Origin: an uncultured Prevotellaceae bacterium | Lineage (GTDB): Bacteria; Bacteroidota; Bacteroidia; Bacteroidales; Bacteroidaceae | NCBI GenBank assembly: GCA_902799905.1 | Contig: CADCCB010000030.1 | Span: 1 to 57,335 of the forward strand | Direction: 5' to 3' | DNA: 57,335 nucleotides | In this document: positions 38,263 through 48,498 of the stretch, piece after piece | Numbering within the stretch: the first letter of the stretch is position 1 | Layout of the letters: every line of letters begins with the position of its first letter | Program-made: the position numbers and the translations under genes | Notes under the pieces: model-generated | Database searches by the model: none | What the model was told of the DNA's origin: nothing | Seen by the model: only the letters and a program-made list of their open reading frames with translations

Positions 38263-38589
38263 CGCTACTTTCCCGATGCCTTTCATCTCCAGTGCCACTT
38301 GTACACCCAGCGCGCGGAATGCACGCATCATAGATGCAAGTGTGATGCTTTTGCCGCTCTCTAAACGGCAGACCTGGGCCCTCTGCACTCCCATCTTCTC
38401 GCCCAATTCTGCTTGGGTAAGATTCTGAGCCTCACGCGCCTGCTTGATGGCCTCTCCCACGCGATAGGCCTGGACTGCCTCGTCCACGCTACGCTCAAAT
38501 GCGTCGCGCTCTGGTGTTCCGACCTTGCCGTAATCCTCTTCCAGCAATTCCTCAAAACTATACAACTTCATGTCTCCTACCTTTTTCAT
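38257..38589 (-). CDS. XRE-family helix-turn-helix regulator (HigA-like, orphan)
   Basis: A 110-aa protein. The HTH is about residues 50-103 (LTQAELGEKMGVQRAQVCRL, then ESGKSITLASMMRAF). The N-terminal LYSFEELLEEDYGKVGTPER is of the type seen in HigA antitoxins of Bacteroidetes, but no HigB-like toxin gene lies on either side. It probably regulates its own gene. The ATG at 38571 (MKLYSF) is an alternative start. A weak -7-like TATTTTTG lies at 38645-38652 on the minus strand. Confidence 0.8.
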   Translation of the reverse strand: MKKVGDMKLYSFEELLEEDYGKVGTPERDAFERSVDEAVQAYRVGEAIKQAREAQNLTQAELGEKMGVQRAQVCRLESGKSITLASMMRAFRALGVQVALEMKGIGKVAL

Positions 38590-38736
38590 ATCTTCTTGTT
38601 TTTAAAACCGTTTGTTCCATTTCTCTATTTACAATTCTCGGTTGCAAAAATACAAAATGTTTCTTAAATGCGCAACAAATGACCAGACTTTTTAATAACT
38701 TTTCTCTAATTACGCTCTTTTTTGAGCGATTCCTCT

Positions 38737-38844
38737 CCGTTCCGATGCTTCCTTACTCCCGTTCCGATGCCTCCTTTTGGGGGTAAGGAATGGTTCCTTC
38801 GGCTGTTGCAAAGCATTCCTTCGGCTGTTGCAAAGCATCGGAAC
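38737..38844. repeat. element C copy 2, inverted relative to 20.15 kb
   Basis: On the minus strand it starts gttccgatgctttgcaacag, repeats ctttgcaacagccgaaggaa, then a central hairpin ccttaCCCCCAAAAgg, then ggaggcatcggaacggg and gaagcatcggaacgg. Word order equals copy 1 (20145-20275), but the central C/G run is in the opposite sense relative to the arms. Confidence 0.65.
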
Positions 38845-38884
38845 GGGGCGTAGATGACGTTTGCATGCTCCTGCGCTCATTCGA

Positions 38885-39405
38885 CATTGTACCATTGTAC
38901 CATTGTACCATTTGCATTTTGAAATATTCAAGTATTCATGTATTCAAGTATGACAGGAAGGTTCTTCCTTCATACACGATGGGCAATTCAAAGAGCAAGT
39001 TACCCACTTACCCACTTACCCACCTATGACAGGAAGGTTTTTTATCCCATTTCTTAAAAACCTTGCAACCTTGCAACCTTGCAATATGTGCGTCCATGGT
39101 GTATTATGAATGCTAATTATAATATAATATATATATTATATTATAATTAGAAATTTCTTTCCCAAGGTTGCAAGGTTGCAAGGTTGCAAGGTTTTGTACT
39201 TCTCGTCTATCCTCCAGCCACCATCCACCCTCCACCATCCACCAAGAAAAACCTTCCTGTCATAGGTGGGTAAGTGGGTAACTGGGTAAGTTCGTGTGTC
39301 TGATAACCTGGATTACCAAAGTCAGAAGCCTTCTTGTCATAATTGAATACATGAATACGTAAATACATTGAATTTTGCAAATGGTACAATGGTACAATGG
39401 TACAC
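38885..39405. repeat. 521-bp nested compound palindrome
   Basis: Three arm pairs lie inside each other around one centre. Outer: 38885-38974 (repeats of cattgtac, then attcaagtattcatg, then gacaggaagg) against 39326-39405. Middle: 38995-39042 (repeats of acccactt, then cctatgacaggaagg) against 39245-39294. Inner: element A copy 2, with 'ccttgcaa' repeats against 'ttgcaagg' repeats around a perfect 38-bp AT palindrome (39113-39150). No gene. The word gacaggaagg occurs in both outer and middle arms. Confidence 0.8.
39046..39207. repeat. element A copy 2 (inverted relative to 19.8 kb)
   Basis: Starts cccatttctta, ends gtacttctcgtc: both are the complements of the ends of copy 1. The segment from the palindrome outward on one side (catggacgcacatattgcaa on the minus strand) closely matches copy 1's tatggacacgtatgttgcaa. 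The central palindrome at 39113-39150 is perfect. Confidence 0.8.
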
Positions 39406-39719
39406 TATCAGACAAAGTGCCGATTTGAAAACCAAATAAAATCACCCTTTTTTCTCATTTTTTTATGAGATTACGTCTCATGATGCATGCGATAGGCCTC
39501 CAAATGGACTGATTGCCTATTTATTTTCGTCAACCATTTTAGCAGCAAACGCATGTTTCTTCATCGATAAATGCCGTTTTTGTATCGTTTTGATGGCTTT
39601 TAAGGCGGAAATTGGAGGCGTTTTGCGCCTTTTAGAGGATAGGACTTCGCTGGAGTGGGGAAGACGGGAATCGTAAGTTGTTGATTACCTGAATTATAGA
39701 GCCGTCTAATCTGGTGACG
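39406..39719. other. no gene recognised
   Basis: AT-rich non-coding stretch between the nested palindrome and element E. A small hairpin, ggcgttttgcgcc near 39617, is the only structure noted. Confidence 0.5.
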
Positions 39720-39866
39720 TGTTCCAGTTCCAGTTGTTCCAGTTTCTTTTTGGAGGTCAGTTGTTCCTGAATTTTATATATAACTATCTATATATTAAGT
39801 AGTTATAAAGAATTAGAAGAGTCTTTTGTCTCTCAAATTTTTATTGGAACAACTGGAACTGGAACA
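39720..39866. repeat. element E: palindrome with 'gttcca' arms upstream of hsdR
   Basis: A perfect 22-bp inverted repeat: 39720-39741, made of the words gttccagttcc and agttgttcca, against 39845-39866. Inside is an AT-rich hairpin, tataact...agttata (about 39778-39806). It ends about 64 nt before the hsdR -33 element. Confidence 0.75.
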
Positions 39867-39929
39867 GTTTATCCGCTGATTCCTTTTCTCGCCATTTTTC
39901 TCTACTAAGCCATTTTTCCTTCCTTTTTC

Positions 39930-39960
39930 TTTGTAGTTTCCCCACTTCTTTGTATCTTTG
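39930..39960 (+). promoter_or_regulatory. promoter of the defence operon
   Basis: TTTG (39930-39933), 19 nt, TATCTTTG (39953-39960), 20 nt before the hsdR ATG. No comparable element was noticed at the later gene junctions up to 52.4 kb, which are all short. Confidence 0.8.
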
Positions 39961-39980
39961 CAGTATAAATATTATTGCTT

Positions 39981-42689
39981 ATGACACCAGAGGAGAAAGC
40001 AAGGGTAAAGATAGACCAGATGTTTGAAGATGCTGGTTGGAAGGTTGTAGATAGAGATTTCTATTCTCCAACTCTCACTGCTGCTGCCATTCGTGAAGGA
40101 CTCCTTGCAGGAAATCATGAGGCAGATTATTTCCTTTTCCTCAATGGTATGGCCGTAGGTGTATTGGAAGCCAAACGCAAAGAAGTGGATGTGGCCTCAG
40201 ATATTGTTTGTGACCAAGCAATACGCTATACGAGATACGTCCCTAGAGATCGCTACATATCTTTTGCCCGTCCACTCCCAATTCTATATGTCTCAAACGG
40301 AGAAGAGACTTACTTCCGCGATTGTCGTATTGAAGATTCCGACTTAGAGCTAATCAATAGGATTCATACTCCCAAGGAAATGGTCAAGATGTTGGGCATC
40401 GAGGATCCCTATGCAGGTTTGCCTACTCTGAATAAGAAAGGTCTGCGTGATTGTCAGTTTGAGGCCATCTCCGAATTGGAGGCCAGTTTCCGCGCTGGTC
40501 AGAATCGTGCACTACTGGTTCTTGCAACAGGTGCAGGTAAGACCTATACTGCTTGTATGTCTGCCTATCGATTCTTGGCTTATACCCCCATGAGGCGTAT
40601 ATTGTTCTTAGTTGATAGAAACAATCTGGGGAAACAGGCAGAAGGCGAATTTGGTATGTTCCGCCTCACAGAGAATGGCGACCCCTTTAATACCATTTTC
40701 ACAGTAAATCGCCTGAAGTCAAATAATGTCCCCTCGGATAGCAATGTCGTCATTTCAACCATTCAGCGACTCTTCTCCCTGCTGACAGGCAAAGAGATTA
40801 CGGATGATGACGACGACGATGACGATTCGGCTACAGGAGAGGTAGAACTCCCAGGCAATATCCAATTACCACCAGACTTCTTCGATGTCATTATCATCGA
40901 CGAGTGTCACCGTTCTATTTATGGCAATTGGCGAAAAGTACTGGAGTATTTCAGTACAGCCAAGATGATTGGTTTGACAGCCACGCCAGTACCAGAGACG
41001 TTGGCCTTCTTCAACAACAACCGTGTGGTAAACTACACGCTGGAGCGTTCCATCGTGGATGGTGTGAATGTGGATGGCCGTATCTATCGTATCAAGACGG
41101 AAGCCACAGAGAATGGCGGTGCTATTCTCAAAGGTCAGAAACTGAAGCGAGTAACCAGATATACAGGCGAAGTTGAGGACATCAAGAATGAGGAAACCAA
41201 GAATTACACCAAGGAAGAACTGAACCGTAGTATCATTAATCCGGCTCAGATCAAGTTGGTGTTGGAAACTTTCCGTGATGCTGTCTATACAGAGATGTTC
41301 ACAGATCCTCAGCGTGAGCCCATCATGGATTATCTGCCCAAGACCCTCATCTTTGCCCTCAATGAGAATCATGCCACGAACATTGTCCGTATTACCAAGG
41401 AAGTATTTGGCAGAACAGACGATAAGTTCGTGCAGAAGATTACGTATTCTTCAGGTGACAGTAATGAACTGATCCGTCAGTTCCGAAATGATAAGGAATT
41501 CCGCATAGCCGTTACCTGTACGCTGGTGGCTACGGGTACTGACGTCAAGCCTCTGGAAGTTGTGATGTTCATGCGCGATGTAGCATCCGAGCCTCTCTAT
41601 ATCCAGATGAAGGGTCGTGGTGTTCGCACCATTGGCGACGACCAGTTGCGTAATGTCACTCCTAATGCCTTCAGCAAGGACTGCTACTTCCTTGTGGATG
41701 CTGTTGGCGTGACGGAATCTCATAAAACCGTTCCTGGTGGTGGCGATGGCCCTCAGGGACCGACCATCACGCTGAGACGACTATTAGAACTGTTGACACA
41801 TGGCAATGTCTCTGACGAGAATCTCTTGACGCTTGCTGCCAAACTGCCACGTATTGACAGGAAATGCAATGATGCTCAGCGTGCTCATTTCCAAGAGTTG
41901 GCTCACGCCAGCATGAGAGAGATATCATCCAATATCTTTGAGGCATTCGAGAAAGGCATGTTGCCTCCATACGAGGACATCAATGAACCCAACAATAAGC
42001 GAAAAGGCTTGGTGGCACCTCTTGTCAATCATCCCGATGCCCGTCAATATCTGTTGATACTTGCTGCAGGCTTTGTAGAGACCTTACAACCAGGTGAGGA
42101 TACGCTTATTTCCAAGGGCTTCTCGCAGGAAGAGGCATCAGAGGTGACTTCTGCCTTTGAGAAATATTGCGACGAGCATCAGGACGAGATAGAGGCCCTT
42201 CGCATGATATATAACAATGATGGCGAGCCTTTGACCTACGTTATTCTGAAGGATTTGGAGAATAAACTGAAGATTGCTAACAACAAGTTCCAGTCTTCAC
42301 GCATCTGGAATTCCTATGCCATCGTGAATCCACAATCCGTTAAGAAGCACACCACCAAAGAAGAAAAGGAGGCCCTTACCAACATCATCCAGTTGGTACG
42401 TTTTGCCAACCATCAGATAGAGAAACTGGAGAGTCTCTATCCGCAGGCTCAGCAGCGCTTCAATCTCTGGTATGGACAGATGCAGCGTTCGGTGACTGAA
42501 AGCCAGATAGCCATCATACGCCAGATAGTAGATTATATCGCCTCCAACGGAGCCTGCACCATTAAAGATATCATTGACGACGACAAGACGCGTGCTGCCC
42601 AGCTTATCAAGGCATTTGGCAGTAAGGCACAAGCAGACGAAGCACTCGTCTCACTCTCCAAATTCTTATTGTATAGAAAAACAGCATAA
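39981..42689 (+). CDS. hsdR: type I restriction enzyme, R subunit (HsdR)
   Basis: A 902-aa motor-nuclease subunit. The N-terminal PD-(D/E)XK nuclease has GNHEADYFLFLNG and VGVLEAKRKEVD. The SF2 helicase has Walker A LATGAGKTYTA, DECH box IIIDECHRSIYG, motif III GLTATP and late motifs (ATGTDVKPLEVV, QMKGRGVRTIG). A C-terminal EcoEI-type domain follows. It translocates and cuts unmethylated DNA when bound to HsdM and HsdS. I use the ATG at 39981; an in-frame TTG two codons earlier is weaker. An acidic run of eight Asp lies in the helicase part (about 40802-40831). It is first in the operon, 6 nt before hsdM. Confidence 0.95.
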   Translation: MTPEEKARVKIDQMFEDAGWKVVDRDFYSPTLTAAAIREGLLAGNHEADYFLFLNGMAVGVLEAKRKEVDVASDIVCDQAIRYTRYVPRDRYISFARPLPILYVSNGEETYFRDCRIEDSDLELINRIHTPKEMVKMLGIEDPYAGLPTLNKKGLRDCQFEAISELEASFRAGQNRALLVLATGAGKTYTACMSAYRFLAYTPMRRILFLVDRNNLGKQAEGEFGMFRLTENGDPFNTIFTVNRLKSNNVPSDSNVVISTIQRLFSLLTGKEITDDDDDDDDSATGEVELPGNIQLPPDFFDVIIIDECHRSIYGNWRKVLEYFSTAKMIGLTATPVPETLAFFNNNRVVNYTLERSIVDGVNVDGRIYRIKTEATENGGAILKGQKLKRVTRYTGEVEDIKNEETKNYTKEELNRSIINPAQIKLVLETFRDAVYTEMFTDPQREPIMDYLPKTLIFALNENHATNIVRITKEVFGRTDDKFVQKITYSSGDSNELIRQFRNDKEFRIAVTCTLVATGTDVKPLEVVMFMRDVASEPLYIQMKGRGVRTIGDDQLRNVTPNAFSKDCYFLVDAVGVTESHKTVPGGGDGPQGPTITLRRLLELLTHGNVSDENLLTLAAKLPRIDRKCNDAQRAHFQELAHASMREISSNIFEAFEKGMLPPYEDINEPNNKRKGLVAPLVNHPDARQYLLILAAGFVETLQPGEDTLISKGFSQEEASEVTSAFEKYCDEHQDEIEALRMIYNNDGEPLTYVILKDLENKLKIANNKFQSSRIWNSYAIVNPQSVKKHTTKEEKEALTNIIQLVRFANHQIEKLESLYPQAQQRFNLWYGQMQRSVTESQIAIIRQIVDYIASNGACTIKDIIDDDKTRAAQLIKAFGSKAQADEALVSLSKFLLYRKTA

Positions 42690-45208
<2,519 letters not shown>

Positions 45209-45220
45209 GTATTGCGGATA

Positions 45221-46627
45221 ATGGATACAAAGAAGTTACGACAGAAGATACTCGACCTCGCCATACGTGGTAAGCTCGTTCCCCAAGACCCGAATGACGA
45301 GCCAGCTTCTGTATTGCTGGAGCGCATCCGTGCTGAGAAAGAACGCCTGATCAAAGAAGGAAAGATTAAGCGCAGCAAGAAGTCTTCATCTGATGATGAG
45401 ATTGAAGCACCCTTCGAGATTCCTGAGAGTTGGGAGTGGGTAAGGTTGAAATCACTTGTATCTGTACTTGGTGATGGCATTCATGGAACACCAGAATATG
45501 ATATAACAGGAGGCTATTATTTTATTAATGGTAATAATCTGTCTAATAACAAAATTGTTATTAAGTCGGATACAAAGAAAGTAAATGAAAAGGAATATCA
45601 AACTTACAAGAAAGAACTAAATGATAAAACGATTCTTGTGTCCATTAATGGTACTATTGGCAATGTAGGTCATTATAATAATGAACCAGTTATTCTTGGA
45701 AAAAGTGCTTGCTATTACAATTTGTTAGATTTAAGTTTTAAACCCTACATTACAATGTTGATGTACACGGATTTTTTCTTAAAATATGCAGTTGAGAATG
45801 CAACTGGTTCAACAATAAAGAATGTTTCATTGGCAGTAATGAACGATTTCTTGTTACCACTTCCGCCTCTTTCAGAGCAGCAGCGCATAGCCAATGAAAT
45901 TGAACGTTGGTTCACCTTAATTGATGCATTGGAGAGTAATGAGGGTGATTTGTTGAAGACTATAGATAAAGCAAAATCCAAAATCCTTGACCTCGCCATA
46001 CATGGTAAACTTGTCCCCCAAGACCCCAACGACGAGCCAGGCATTGAGCTCTTAAAGCGTATCAATCCCAAGTTTGAATCTTGCGATGAGGTGCCTTGGG
46101 AATTGCCAAATAATTGGTGCTGGACAACAATTGGTAGCATCTTCAATCATAACACAGGAAAGGCATTAAATAAGTCAGATTCACAGGAGGGATTACTTCT
46201 TCCGTATATTACTACATCCAATGTTTATTGGAACCACTTTGTATTATCAGATATAAAAAAGATGTTTTTCAAAGATTCTGAGATTGATAAATGCACCGTT
46301 ACGAAAGGTGATCTGTTGGTATGTGAAGGGGGCGACATAGGACGTTCTGCAATTTGGAACTTTGACTACGATATTTGTATTCAAAACCATATCCATAGAT
46401 TACGTGCGAAAGGGGACATTAGCCATCTTTTGTATTTATACGTTCTTATGTTCTATAAATGGACAGATAGAATACAGGGGAAAGGCATTGGCCTCCAAGG
46501 GCTTTCTTCTGGTCTATTAGATAAGTTAATAGTACCTCTTCCTCCTTATGCAGAGCAACTCCGCATAGTTGCGAAAATAAAAGAACTCTTTTCTGTCCTT
46601 GATAGTATCAAAGAATCCTTAGAATAA
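45221..46627 (+). CDS. hsdS: type I specificity subunit (HsdS)
   Basis: A 468-aa protein with two target-recognition domains. A conserved N-terminal segment (LRQKILDLAIRGKLVPQDP) is followed by TRD1 (about 60-225), a central helix with the same conserved segment again (KILDLAIHGKLVPQDPNDEP, about 252-271), then TRD2 (about 285-455). Each TRD ends with the PLPPxxEQxRI pattern. It sets the bipartite target sequence of the RM complex. TRD1 and TRD2 are AT-rich compared with the conserved parts, usual for exchanged domains. I use the ATG at 45221, since the upstream in-frame TTG is weaker. Confidence 0.93.
   Translation: MDTKKLRQKILDLAIRGKLVPQDPNDEPASVLLERIRAEKERLIKEGKIKRSKKSSSDDEIEAPFEIPESWEWVRLKSLVSVLGDGIHGTPEYDITGGYYFINGNNLSNNKIVIKSDTKKVNEKEYQTYKKELNDKTILVSINGTIGNVGHYNNEPVILGKSACYYNLLDLSFKPYITMLMYTDFFLKYAVENATGSTIKNVSLAVMNDFLLPLPPLSEQQRIANEIERWFTLIDALESNEGDLLKTIDKAKSKILDLAIHGKLVPQDPNDEPGIELLKRINPKFESCDEVPWELPNNWCWTTIGSIFNHNTGKALNKSDSQEGLLLPYITTSNVYWNHFVLSDIKKMFFKDSEIDKCTVTKGDLLVCEGGDIGRSAIWNFDYDICIQNHIHRLRAKGDISHLLYLYVLMFYKWTDRIQGKGIGLQGLSSGLLDKLIVPLPPYAEQLRIVAKIKELFSVLDSIKESLE
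45248..45304 (+). repeat. intragenic direct repeat in hsdS (partner 45983-46039)
   Basis: Two 57-bp segments encode the same 19-residue motif (ILDLAIRGKLVPQDPNDEP and the version with His for Arg; 18 of 19 residues equal). They bracket TRD1 and could support recombination that deletes or swaps it. Confidence 0.7.
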
Positions 46628-46634
46628 TGCAGTT

Positions 46635-47834
46635 ATGAACAGGCTTGTACTCATAGGAAACGGATTCGATTTGGCACATGGTTTGAAAACAAGCTATGCA
46701 GATTTTATTTATTGGTATTGGAAAAGTGTAGTGGCCTATTTGCTTCTTGAATCAAGGGATGTCTATGAGGATAAGTTATGTAAAGTTACTAATCTCAAAT
46801 TAGATTATTGGAATTTGAGAGATTTATATCATTCAGAAAACGAGGAATTATTCAAATTCCTTGTTAATAATGATGGTGCCATCGAAATTCACTATTGTCC
46901 ATTTTTTGAAATAATTAATAAGGGTATACAGACTAAGGGTTGGGTGGATATTGAAAATGATTATTATCATCTGTTGACAAAATACTCCTTGTCAGATGAC
47001 TCTGCAGGAAAAGTGGAGGATTTAAATAGGCAATTGCAGTATATCAAAGAACTGTTGATAAAGTATCTAGGATATATCGTGAAACAAAAGGTTGATATTA
47101 ATGAGAATATCAAAGAAAAGATATATGCCCCTATAAAACTAGATGATATTTCTGTTTTAGGCAAGAACATCCTAAAAGAATGTGTAGAATCGTGGATGAA
47201 ACAGAATGAATCGTTCGTAAGAGAAAAAATGCATCGATATGGGTGGAAAGTAGAAGATTATATAGATAATATTCAGTATTTCCGCAACAAATATGATAAG
47301 GGGGAAATACCCTTTACTGATGTTCCACGTTCTTACATGCTACCAGACGCTGTGATGTTATTAAACTTTAATTATACACAAACGGCTCAATTATACCATG
47401 ATAGCAATTTGGGATTCATCAATTATATTCATGGAAAAATAGATAATCCTCAAAGTGTAATATTTGGCTATGGAGATGAACTAGATGAAGATTATAAGAA
47501 ACTACAGAAATTAAATGACAATGATTGTCTCACCAATGTAAAATCAATAAAATATCTAGAATCTGATAATTATAAGAGACTATTATCTTTTGCTGAATCG
47601 GCACCTTTTCAAATCTGCATCATGGGACATTCATGTGGTAATTCAGACAGAACGTTACTGAATACACTTTTTGAACATAAGAATTGCGTATCTATCAAAC
47701 CTTACTATTATATAAAAGACGATAAAACAGACAACTATATTGATTTGGTTCAGAACATCAGCAGAAACTTTACTGATATGAAACTGATGAGGGATAGGGT
47801 CGTAAATAAGTTGTATTGTGAAACTCTAACATAA
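46635..47834 (+). CDS. AbiH-family abortive infection protein
   Basis: A 399-aa protein starting MNRLVLIGNGFDLAHGLKTS followed by YADF, the hallmark N-terminus of the AbiH family. Later FNYTQTAQLY, INYIHGKID and MGHSCGNSDRTLLNTLF are also family-type motifs. The mechanism of AbiH proteins is not firmly known to me; they are phage-exclusion factors. The gene is AT-rich, more so than hsdR and hsdM, suggesting separate acquisition. It starts 7 nt after hsdS and ends 6 nt before the GIY-YIG gene, so it is expressed with the RM system. Confidence 0.85.
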   Translation: MNRLVLIGNGFDLAHGLKTSYADFIYWYWKSVVAYLLLESRDVYEDKLCKVTNLKLDYWNLRDLYHSENEELFKFLVNNDGAIEIHYCPFFEIINKGIQTKGWVDIENDYYHLLTKYSLSDDSAGKVEDLNRQLQYIKELLIKYLGYIVKQKVDINENIKEKIYAPIKLDDISVLGKNILKECVESWMKQNESFVREKMHRYGWKVEDYIDNIQYFRNKYDKGEIPFTDVPRSYMLPDAVMLLNFNYTQTAQLYHDSNLGFINYIHGKIDNPQSVIFGYGDELDEDYKKLQKLNDNDCLTNVKSIKYLESDNYKRLLSFAESAPFQICIMGHSCGNSDRTLLNTLFEHKNCVSIKPYYYIKDDKTDNYIDLVQNISRNFTDMKLMRDRVVNKLYCETLT

Positions 47835-47840
47835 AATAAT

Positions 47841-48470
47841 ATGGAATACGGAATTGTTTATCTGCTAACCAACCCTGTAATGCCTGGTATTGTGAAGATT
47901 GGAATGACGACACAGGAAGATATAGACAAACGGATGAAGGAACTTTATACTACTGGAGTTCCAGTACCTTTCGAATGTAAGTTCGCATGTAAGGTGAAGA
48001 AAAGTGACTGTCTCAAAATTGAGAAAGCCCTTCATAAAGCCTTTGACCCACAACGAATCAATCAGAACCATGAGTTCTTACGAATCAACGTTGAGCAGGC
48101 ACAGGCCATCCTTGAGCTGTTCCATCATGAAGATGTGACAGAAGATGTGAGTGAGGAGATTCAGAATGATTTAACTGATGAAGACAAAGCTGCCAGCACC
48201 AAGGCACAGGTCAAGCGTCCACCACTCAACTTTTATGAGATGGGACTTCAGAAGGGTGATGTTCTCATTTGGAAAGATAATCCTTCTATCTCTGTAACAA
48301 TTATCTCTGAGCGTAAGGTTTGCTATGAAGGTGAAGAAACATCGATTAGTGCTCTATCTGCTAAGCTAAAAGGGTATAAGGTCAAACATATCCAGCCAAC
48401 ACCTCACTGGCTATTCAACGATCGTTTGCTCAGCGAAATCTACGATGAAACATATCCGTTTGAGGAATAA
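47841..48470 (+). CDS. GIY-YIG nuclease-family protein (T5orf172/MUG113-like)
   Basis: A 209-aa protein. The N-terminus MEYGIVYLLTNPVMPGIVKI with GMT and IDKRMKELYTTGVPVPFE fits the T5orf172-type GIY-YIG nuclease domain (about 1-95; tyrosines in YGIVYLL, Arg in KRMKEL, and Glu in KIEKALHKAF). A C-terminal part (about 125-209; GLQKGDVLIWKDN, KHIQPTPHWLFNDRLL) resembles a small DNA-associated beta domain seen in other bacterial nucleases. Probable role: DNA cleavage or binding in defence. Its position between AbiH and the two-gene module supports this. Confidence 0.75.
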   Translation: MEYGIVYLLTNPVMPGIVKIGMTTQEDIDKRMKELYTTGVPVPFECKFACKVKKSDCLKIEKALHKAFDPQRINQNHEFLRINVEQAQAILELFHHEDVTEDVSEEIQNDLTDEDKAASTKAQVKRPPLNFYEMGLQKGDVLIWKDNPSISVTIISERKVCYEGEETSISALSAKLKGYKVKHIQPTPHWLFNDRLLSEIYDETYPFEE

Positions 48471-48498
48471 TCATTATTAAAAAGCCTATATTTAAACA

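Noticed and set aside
38257-38589. Complete HigBA toxin-antitoxin system
   Set aside because: Only the XRE protein is present; no toxin-sized ORF with HigB motifs lies on either side.
38885-39405. CRISPR array
   Set aside because: Repeats are short contiguous words with mirror-complement arms, with no spacers of even length and no cas genes.
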